This document shows positions 46,953 to 56,800 of a DNA stretch of 64,000 nucleotides, piece after piece. Every line of letters begins with the position of its first letter. Position 1 is the stretch's first letter. The translations under genes were made by a program, and so were the position numbers. The notes under the pieces are model-generated. The model was given only the letters and a program-made list of their open reading frames with translations. It searched no databases and had not been told where the DNA came from. Source of the stretch: Micractinium sp. NFX-FRZ (taxonomy: Eukaryota > Chlorophyta > Trebouxiophyceae > Chlorellales > Chlorellaceae); contig JAPTJF010000005.1 of assembly GCA_029339195.1 (NCBI GenBank), forward strand, positions 124,001-188,000, given 5' to 3'.

Positions 46953-47812
46953 GGCGACTGATCGCTCCTGACGAGAGCCCAGTGGTCACTGCCGGGAGCG
47001 CGATCACGCTTTGCAGGAGAGAGGGGAGGGGATCCAGGTGTGCCCAGCGCAGGCGGAATAGCGATCCACAAGGGGGTAAGTGAACAAAGCTCCAGAGCTG
47101 AGGGGGGCGAGCTGGCGGCAAGGTGGGCGCTTGCGCCCTGGTGGCGGCACGTCGGAGGTAACATCTCCACTTTCCCATTGACTTACTCGTGCCTGCTCTC
47201 AGGATGTCTTGTATTTTGGTATTGTGCCAAACACTTCTGTGAGATTCCAGGCTCGTCCTACATCGTTGCCATATCTGCCTGCGCCCTTGCGCCTCACTGC
47301 GAGGCAGCCCTATGTCATTCCTTAGCGCACCGCTGCATATCAGTGCATCCTTGCAAGCTGTGCGTCGTTATTAATTAATTCAGTACGAAACTCTGTATGC
47401 TGCACCTGCATTGGTGATCGCTTCGCCCCATTGCAACCAGCCAGTATTTGTTGCCGCCAAGCACACTTTGCCTTGCCCCTGCCTGGCATGCATTTGCACG
47501 GCTGAATGCAAGGGTTGGTGTGTTGCCGGAAGGCAGCAGAGAAATACTGAGCGAGTGTGGTAATGAAAGTGGTGGCCGATGCAAGGGCGGGGGTGGCCGT
47601 TGTTGTGTGGCGCCGTCCGGGACGCCGCCCACCTGGCGCCTGACCTGGCCTGGTCGAATTCAAAGCTCCCTGTCATCAGCTAAGTCCAGCGATCGCCCTG
47701 ATTTCCCTCTCTCACTTGCTGCACATCCCAGCACCTTGGGCGTCCCTGTCTTTCGGGCCCTTCAAAAAAAAAGGAACGCGACTTGCCTGCCTGGGTGGTG
47801 CGAGGGGCTCCA
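46953..47812. promoter_or_regulatory. Divergent intergenic region, gamma-SNAP / CHD gene
   Basis: 860 bp between divergent start codons, expected to hold both promoters. Noticeably less GC-rich in 47160-47420. No supported exon. Confidence 0.5.
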
Positions 47813-50800
47813 ATGAGGCCGAGACAGGCTCCCAATTACCGAGAGGCCAGCGACAGCGAGGAGGACGTCCCCAGCGGCAGCGAGCACAGCGGCGGGGCAG
47901 CCCTCGTAGCCCGCCAGGCCCCGGGACGCAAGCGGGGTGCTCCAGCAGGCGATGCTGGTGCTCGTGCCAGCCGGCGGCGCAGGTGCGGGATGGTCTGCTC
48001 GCTCCAAGAGCTACCCCGCCGCCGGCCCCGCCCGCCTTCCCGCCGCCCCGTGCCGCCGTTGCTCGTTTTCCACTGATGTCTTGGCACCAACCTCCCGTGC
48101 AGGAGTGCCACCCCTGAGGCCAGCGGTGACGAGGGCGATCCCATTGAGTCGGCGGATGAGGACAGCGGCAATGAGGGGCAGCGGCAGCGGGGGGCAGCCC
48201 CATCATCTGAGCTGTCGTGGGACGACGCGGAGGAGGTGGAGGAAGTAGTGACTCGCAAGCCGGCGCGCCCCTCTGGCAGGTGATTGGGGGTTGGAGAGAA
48301 GGGGCACGTTCAGATGCAGCGGGTGTCGACGGCTTCTTCAGGAGTTGCAGCTAGACCGGTGCCGGCCTGCCGTGCTGGCCTGCTTGTCTGCCACTTGCAA
48401 GTGTGCCTGCCCCTCCCAACTAGTCACCCTTGCCCCCACCTGCCGCCACCTGCCTATGCCCACGCCTCGCCTGCAGAGTGCGCCGAAATGCGGCTCAGCG
48501 GCAGGCAGCGGTGGAGGACAGCCAGGAGCAAGAAGAGCACGAAGAGGAGGAGGAGGAGGAGGGCAGCGGCGCCCGGCGGCGGCGGCCGCGCCGTGCGGCT
48601 GCGGCAGCCAAGCCCAGCTATCGGGAAGCGCCTGTGGATGATGAGGATGAGGATATGGGGGAGGCGGCTGCCAGTGAGGAGGAGGGGCCCGCCAGCGAGG
48701 CGCACGGGGAGGAGGAGGAGGAAAGCGAGAGCGAGGAGGGTAGGCGGGGCAGGGTGTGTGCGCTGGAGAGGGGGCGGGCGGCCCGGGCTTGGTGCTTGCG
48801 GGCGGCACATGTGTTGAGCACGGCTTGCAAGAAGGCTGGAAGAGCACCTCAGTGCAGCTGTTGCATGCTTGTCACTGCCGGCGGCGCCGGTGTGCACCCA
48901 CTTCCAGAGCCCTGCCGAGCTCCAGTCCCAGCCCTCTGCCTACCTGCTCGACTGCCCTCCTCCCTGTCCTGCACTCACTGCGCAGGCTCCGAGGAGGAGG
49001 AGGAAGAGGAGGAGGAGGAACCCCAGCGGCGGCAGCCGACCCGGCGCGCTGCTGCCCGCGGCGGCGCGCGCAAGTCCCCGGCGAACGTGCGGCGCACCGG
49101 GCGCAGCAGGTCGCGTGTCAACTACAACGTCGACGCCATGCTGCCGGTGGGTAGGGGGAGGCTTGGGCGCTGGTATGCGGGGCACCACTGACACGTGGTG
49201 CTGCCATGCTGCTGGCCGGTGCTGTGGCGAGGGAAGGCGGGGGGTCTGGTGGGGGTCTGTTAGGGGTGTCAACCACATGGCGGCTGCGAGGCTGCCGGTG
49301 GGTGGGTGCATGGCACAGTGGGAGGTAGGGCAGGGTGGGACCCTCGAAGCTCTTGTGATGGCCTTTATGCATTGGCTGGCTGGCTGGGTGTGCTCGGCGG
49401 GCATGCCCTGTGTGATGTGGGCACAACTGGCAGCTGCAGGGTTTGCGAGGCCGTGCACGCTGGCTGCTGATCCCCACTGGGAGGCACCTGAAGAAGAGCA
49501 GTTGCTGCACCCCAATGCCGCTCTTGCTGATCAGACACACATGTTTACACTTTCTGTCTTCAAATCCACACAAGTTCCTCTTTTCTTTCCTCGCAGGATG
49601 AGTTTGAGGAGGAGGAGAGCAGCAGCAACGAGGAGGAGGAGGAGGAGAACGATGAGAACCAGCCGGCACGCCCCACTCGGCGGGCCGCCAAGCTTGCGGG
49701 CAAGGCCATCCGGCAGCAGACGGGCGCCGGCGGCAAGCGGCGCAAGCAGCCCAAGCGCGCGGCGGCGCCAGGTGGGTGGGCGTCGATGCAACGGGACGGT
49801 GCATCGGGGACTCGGGGCAGTGGTGGCTGTGCTTAGCAGGCGCAGTGTGCTGTGCTGTGCTGTGCTGCTGGGCTAGGGAGGCACTTGGGCAGGGGCCACT
49901 TTGCTGTTTGGCATCCGAGGCGCACGTTTCTTACGCCCGCGCATCCCCGCTCTGCCTGATTCAGCACGACCTCACTCTCTGCTTCTGGGGTCGGGAGCGT
50001 GTTGGTGTGAGCAGCCCTGCTTCACCCGACCTCTGATGCCCCCTCTTGCTTCCCCCCTCCCCACTGCAGCCAAGCGGCGCACCGTGGTGGTCGACAGCGA
50101 GGAGGAGGAGGCTGGATCTGATGACGAGCAGCAGGAGCGGGGCAGCGGTAGCGGGTCTGAGGACGGCGGCTCTGGCGCCGGCAGCGGCTCTGAAGACTAC
50201 ATGTCTGGGAGTGGGGACGAGCTAGGTGAGATGAGTGAGGGACGGCAGTGGGATGACGGTGGGATGAGTGAGGGCGGATGGGCGGCAATGGCAGCCGGCG
50301 TGGTCTGCGCTGCTTGCTGAACGGTGTGGCGAGTGTGAGGACACCCGGCTCCTGGTTGTTGGGGCCCTGCATCTTGCCCACCGCAGCTCCGGGCACCCAG
50401 GTACTCTCCGCCTCAACTTCCTGCACTTTTGTGCCCCCCCACCTGTGCTTTCATGCTCTCGCCCCCCTGTGCTTTCATGCCCTCCCCCACCTGTGCTTTC
50501 ATGCTCTCCCCAACCTCATCCCAAACTCCACAGAGGTGGACACCGAGCGCGTGGAGAAGATCCTGGAAAGCCGGGTGGCAGCCGACGGCAGCGGGGAGGA
50601 GTTCCTGTGCAAGTTTGCCGGTGAGAGGGGAGGGCGGGAAGAGGGCAGGGAGTGGGCGCCAAACCTGCAAACGGATGATAGGGCAGATGCCGGCTGGGCG
50701 GAGCATGGCATTCCCTGTGTGAGCTGGGCGAGGCGAGGCGGGCGCACCACGCTGGCAGTTTTGGTCAGTGCCCCCGCCCCCACCCCGGTTCAGCCTGCTA

Positions 50801-53800
50801 ACCGGATCAAAGGGGCACCGGCTCACCTCAACCGCCCGCCCGCAGGCCTGTCCTGCTGCACCCTCCGGCGTGCTTGCCTCTCTAGCTTTGCGCGTTTGAT
50901 TTGAGCTCACGTCTTTGGCTTGCCTCCTCGTGTGTTGTGTCCCCGCAGGCCTGTCGTACCGCAAGGCGCGCTGGCTGCCCTACGACGTGCTGGCTGCCGA
51001 CCGCCAGCAGCTTCTGCGCAACTTCCAGAAGAAGAAGGCGGCCGGGGAGGTGGACCAGTATGGGGACCTGGTGGAGGGAGTGGACCCACGCTGGCTCGAG
51101 GTGGGTGCTGGGCAGTGCAACGTGGTGTGTCTCAGGCTGAAATGTGTGCTTCTCTGGCTGGCGGTTCTGTCTAGTTGGCAGGGGGTGGACCCCCGCTGGC
51201 TCGAGGTGGGTGCTGGGCAGTGCGACGCTGTGTGTCTCAGGCTGAAATTTGTGTTTCTCTGGCTGGCGGTTCTGTCTAGTTGGCAGGGGGTGGACCCCCG
51301 CTGGCTCGAGGTGGGCGCTGTGCAGTGCAACGTGGTGTATCTCAGGCTCAACCTTGTGCTTCTCTGGCTGGCGGTTCTGTTAAGTTGGCAAGGGGTGGAC
51401 CCCGCTGGCTCGAGTTGGGTGCTGTGCAGTGCGACGTGGTGTGTCTCAGGCTCAACATTGTGTTTCTCTGGCTGGCGGTTCTGTCTAGTTGGCAAAGGGT
51501 GGACCCGTGCTGGCTCGATGTGGTGGTGGGGTGCAGTTCAGTATCTTGTGTTTGACTGGCTGGCTGGTGGTTCTGTGTGGTTGGCAGAGGGTGGGCCCGG
51601 GCTGGCTCGGGGTGGGAGGGGGTGCAGTGCACTGGCATTGAACGTCTGGCTGTTCTCTGCCTGTGTCTCTGGCTGGCGATCTGTTTGGTTGGCAGCGGGT
51701 GGACCCCCGCTGGCTCGCCGTGGGCACCCCCCTTGACACATCTGCTCCGCGGCAGCCAACCAGCGCATTTGGCCCGCACCACTCCTCCTTCGCCCTCTAC
51801 CGAGTCACCCGCACCCCACATCGCCAGGTGGCGAGCGTCTTTGCCCAGCGCACCCGCATCGGTCTTACCCTACCCCCTTCCCCCTCTGCCACGTCACCCT
51901 CCCTTCCCGCCGCCAGGTGGACCGCGTCACCGCCCAGCGCACCCGCCACGGCCGCCCCCTGTACCTGGTGAAGTGGCGAGAGCTGGGGTATGCCGAGAGC
52001 ACGTGGGAGACGGAGCGGGACCTCAAGGGAGATGAGGTGAGCCCGCGAATTCAGTTGAAAGTGTACAGCACCCGTTCAGGTCATGCTGGGTTTTGGTGCC
52101 AGGGTGGCGGGAATGTGGCGGGGGCTGGGCTGTCCTGAGAGCAGGTTGGCGTTGGGTCAGGATCTCGAATGGGGGCGAGGTGAGGTGGACACCCGTGCGG
52201 TGGCACAGCTGGTGCTGACGTGGCAGGCGGTGCCCAGGTGGCGTTACGGTGGCACAGGCGCTTTGGCGGTTCAAGCGCGTGCGATTCGCAGGTTGCCAGC
52301 GCAGCGCTGCCCTGCCCTGCTGCCTCCCGCATTGCTGGGCATGGTTGCCGCTGCACAGGCTGTTGTGCATCCTCCTGTCGCTCAACCCAGGGAAAGGGTG
52401 TAGAGGGCTGGGCAGCGCGGGGGGGCTGGGCAGCATGTGAAGGTGCCAATGGTTGCTCCTGTCTCCCAACTCCCTCAACTGCAGGCCCACATTGAGCGCT
52501 ACGAGCGGTTCAACACCCCTCCCGAGGAGGAGCAGGAGCAGCAGAAGGAGCTGGACGCGACGCAGGGTGCGCTGCCTGCTGCCTGCTGCCGTGCCTGCTG
52601 TGCCTGCTGTGCTGCTCGCCTGCAGCATGCAGCACTGGTCGGGACAGCCCACTGCCCCGTGCAGCGCGCTGCGCCTGGTTGTGCTGAAGGCTGCGCCAAT
52701 GAAAGAGCGCCCCTCCGTTGCCTGCCTGACCACATCCCTCACCCCCGCCACCCCTCCCGTGCAGTGCCCGACTTCTGCAACGGGCGCCAGCTGCGCGACT
52801 ACCAGCAGGTGTCGCTGGCGTGGAACGTCCAGAACTGGGCTGCCCACAAGAACTGCATCCTGGGAGACGAGGTGGGTGGGGGGCGAGTGCTGATGAGGTT
52901 GGTGGGCACGATGCGTTGGGGCTGCTGAGTCGGAGGGATGCATGGGAAGGGGGGTGTTGTGTCGAGGTGTGCATGGCAGGTGCCCATCCTCCCATCCCTC
53001 TCGCCCGCCTGCCCGCCTGCCTGCCTGCCTGAGCTTGCCCCCACCCCACCCCACCCATCCACATGCCTCCCGCAGATGGGCCTGGGCAAGACTGCGCAGT
53101 CCATCAGTGTGCTGGCGTACCAGCGCCAGTTTGGGGGCACCCGCGGGCCCTTCCTGGGTGAGGCATGTAGGGGGGCGGGGATGCAGCTGCCTGCGATGGC
53201 AAAAGAGCTGGCTAGTGCTAGCACGGAAAGGGATACCTTGCACTGTTGTGCTGGGCCTGGCCCCGACACAAAGACCCCTGGGGCCTGCCTCTCCTCCGTG
53301 ACCCCTCAGCCCTTCATTCCCGTGCCTACAATTCTCTTCTCCCGCCCTCTGTTCCCTGCAGTGATCGCCCCCCTCACCACGCTGGGCCACTGGCAGCGCG
53401 AGATCGAGACGTGGACAGACATGAACTGTGTGGTGTACGCGGGCGGCGCCGCCGACAGGGCGCTCATCCAGGTGACGAACTGTACCTGCCTGCTTCTCGC
53501 CGCTGTGGGTGCTGGGGCTGGGGCTGGGCTCGCCTGAGAGCCAGCCAGCTAAGATGGCAAGGGGGTGAGGCAGCCTGGTGGCGCCGACGGGGCGCTCATC
53601 CAGGTGACCTGCTGTGCCTGCCTTCCGGCTTCCTGCCATCTTGCATTGCCGTGGCTACTCTGGCTCACGGGGGCCAGGCGTTGAAATACATGCGACTGTA
53701 TGCATCACCTTCCTGCTGTCTGCCCACCACCTGCGCTGCAGAAGCACGACCTCTTCTTCGCCGCCGGCACCGCCGACCGCCGGCGGCGCCACCGCACGGT

Positions 53801-56800
53801 GAAGCCCAACGTCGTGCTGGCTGCTTACGACATGGTGCTCAAAGACAAGGGCCTCTTCATGGTGAGCAAACCTTTGTTTCTTCACAGTTGCCGTCTCCAC
53901 GGAGTGCTTGCTCTCCCTGACGTGGAAGGTGTGTGGGGTGCTGGCTGCATTTTGACAGGGTGCTCAAGGACAAGACCCCATTCCTGGTGAGCGCTGCTGC
54001 TGCTTTGGTTTGGGGGCGGGTTGAGGCCGGGAGTGGGGTTGAGGTGCGCGAAACAGGGCGCTGGCTGCCCATGACATTGTGCCTCCAAGTACAAAGGAGG
54101 CTACCGTTAGGCCTGTTCCTGCTGGTGAGGGTGTGTCTGGATGTGCACACGTGTGGCGCTGCTGGTGGGTCGGCTGCTGGCTGCCTGTACAACACGCGCT
54201 GTAAGGATAAGAACCTGCTCCTGATCAGGCGCTGGGGCGGGTGGGCAGGGCGCGGTGGCAGCAGCATCTCCTTGCCGTCGCCCCTTGCTGCTGACATGCC
54301 CATGCTGTGCCTGCTATGCCATGCTGTGCTGTGCCCGCTGTGCTGCTGCAGGACATCCCCTGGGAGACTGTCATCATTGATGAGGCGCACCGCATGAAGT
54401 CGACCGGCTCATCCACCCGCGCCGTCATCGCCAGCATGCAAATCGAGTGGCTGCTGCTGCTGACGGGTGAGGGGTGGCAGCGGGAAGGGTGGGTGGGTTG
54501 TAGAAGGGGAGGAGGAGCATGCTGCCGCAAGCGCGCTTGGGGTGCATGGCATGCTGCCCAGCAGGCTTCTACATGCCTCTGCAACCCGCTTGCTCTGCTG
54601 CCCGCCACGCCCAGCTCCACTGCCTGAGCGCACGCTTCCCTGGCTCTTGCCACCTGTGCAGGCACCCCGGTGCAGAACAACATGCGGGAGCTGTTTGGCA
54701 TCCTCAACCTGATCAACCCGCAGGACTTTGGGGGTGAGGCCTCCATGTGGCTGGCAGGGACGAGGGAAAAGGGTTCTTCGCTGTGTTCTGCAGGGCTGGC
54801 CTGCTGCACTGGCGGGCATGTGGCTGCGGGCTGTGCCTGGGCAAGCGGGCAGCGTAGCTGAGCCCTGCTGCCCTCACCGCACCCCCTGCTGCAGACGAGG
54901 AGGAGTTCCTGGAGAGGTTTGGGGATGAGCGCACCGGCATGACGCCCGACCAAGTCCGCGCGCTGCAGGTGGGCCGCTGTTTGGGTCAGCCAGGCGGTTC
55001 GGGTTGGATTAGGGTTTTAGGGCTAACCCTGAACCCTAACCCTGGGCAACCCGGGCGAGCTGGCTCCCTTGTGTTCCACTCCCGCACCCCTCCCTCCCCT
55101 TCCCCTCACCGCTGCAGGAGGCTGTGCCGCACTCTGCTGCATGGCTGCCCAGCTGCCTCAGTTCATGGGTTCACTCTCCGCCCCACTCCCCTTGTGCTTG
55201 TACCTTGCTTTGCACCACCCCGCAGGAGGAGCTGCGCCCCATCCTGCTGCGCCGCATGAAGGAGGATGTGGAGACGCTGCCGGAGAAGGAGGAGGTGAGG
55301 GCAGGGCCCGCGCACCGGTGCTGAGCTGCGTGAGGGAGGCCAGGAGCCCCGCCTGCTTGCGCGCCAGTGTGGGGCCCCAGGCGGCAGAGACGAGAGGGAA
55401 TGGGCTGCTGCAGGTCGCTGCTGTCCCCCTGTCCAGGTAGGAGAGCAGATGCCCGCTTCTTCGCGCATTGCCTCGCTCCCAGCACCAAATCAACCGCCGT
55501 GTGCCCGCTCCCCTCCCCGCCCTCCCCCTGCCCGCCTGTCGCCAGGTCATCATCTGGGTGGAGCTGTCGCCCGAGCAGCGGGCCTACTACCGGGCCATCT
55601 ATGAGAACGAGATCGGCACGGTGGGTGGCTGCACAGGGGTGAAACGCAGTGGGGCGCCTTGGGCAAGGCAGACGGTAGTTGTTATGCTGCATCGTTGTAT
55701 CGGAGGCGGCTCGCAACACACTTGCTCCTGCCCGCACCACCTCCCGCCCACCTGGCCCCCACATGTCTGCCGACAAGCGCCTCTCCAAGCACACGCCTCA
55801 CCTTTTGTCCGCCGCTTTTACTGCCCCTGGTCTCCCTCTGCCCCGCAGCTGCTGGCGGGCGCCTCGTCCAAGAACATGCCCAACCTGCGCAACCTGGCAA
55901 TGGAGCTGCGCAAAGTGTGCTGCCACCCGGTGAGTGCGTGTATAACATCACGAGCATCTCATACCGGTGTGCCAAGGGGGATGTGGCCATGGAGCGGCGG
56001 ACAGTATGCTCCCACCCTGTGAGTGAGCGGGCGCGCAGGGTGGGGCGGGCGCGCAGGTTCTAAGTGTGCCTCTATCTCCCCATCTTGAGGTTGCCACGTT
56101 GTCCCCAATCCATGTCGCAAGTGTCTGCAGCACCTGTGCAACGCGCTGGAGGAATGCACTCGTGCTGTTGTACTGACATGCACTTTCTCAAGCCCTTGCA
56201 GTACCTGTGCAACGGGCTGGAGGAATGCTGCTGCTCCTGCTCTCACGCTGACCTCCATTTTCTCACGCCCTGCAGTACCTGTGCAACGCTGTGTCATTGA
56301 CCTGTACCTTCTCCCGCCCTGCAGTACCTGTGCAACGGGCTGGAGGAGGACATCCAGCGGCGCAAGCTGGAGGCGGGGCTGGTGGCCTCGGAGATTGACC
56401 AGCTGGTGGCGGCCAGCGGTGAGTGACGTGGCAGCTTCAAGGTGTCGGCTTGGCATGCCAGCTCAGCACTAGCGTGGCCCCACCTCAATTCGAGCTCTAG
56501 CATGCTTGCACGGCCTGTTTCGTTGCTGCCTAAACGAGCCTGCTTGCACCAACTCGCGCTGCCCCTCCTAGCCCCTCCTGGCCGCTCAACGTTGCCATGC
56601 CTGCCCCATGTGGCCTGCTCTCTCCCCTGGCAGGCAAGATGGTCCTGCTGCACAAGCTGCTCCCCAAGCTGAAGAGCGAGGGGCGCAAGGTGGGGCGCAG
56701 GGGGATGGGGACGGGACCAGGGTGTCTGCAGCTGCCAAGGGTAGCGCTCCCACACACATGTCACGGTTGGGTTCCTTCTCCTCTTATCGGTTGGTTTCAT

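Noticed and set aside
51080..51719. Regular repeats resembling a CRISPR or protein-repeat array
   Set aside because: The repeats are copies of the adjacent exon end and its intron, there are no unique spacers of constant length, and the host is a nuclear eukaryotic gene.
52023..53639. 538-codon open frame on the minus strand
   Set aside because: Antisense to several CHD exons carrying conserved chromodomain and ATPase motifs; no recognisable domain of its own.
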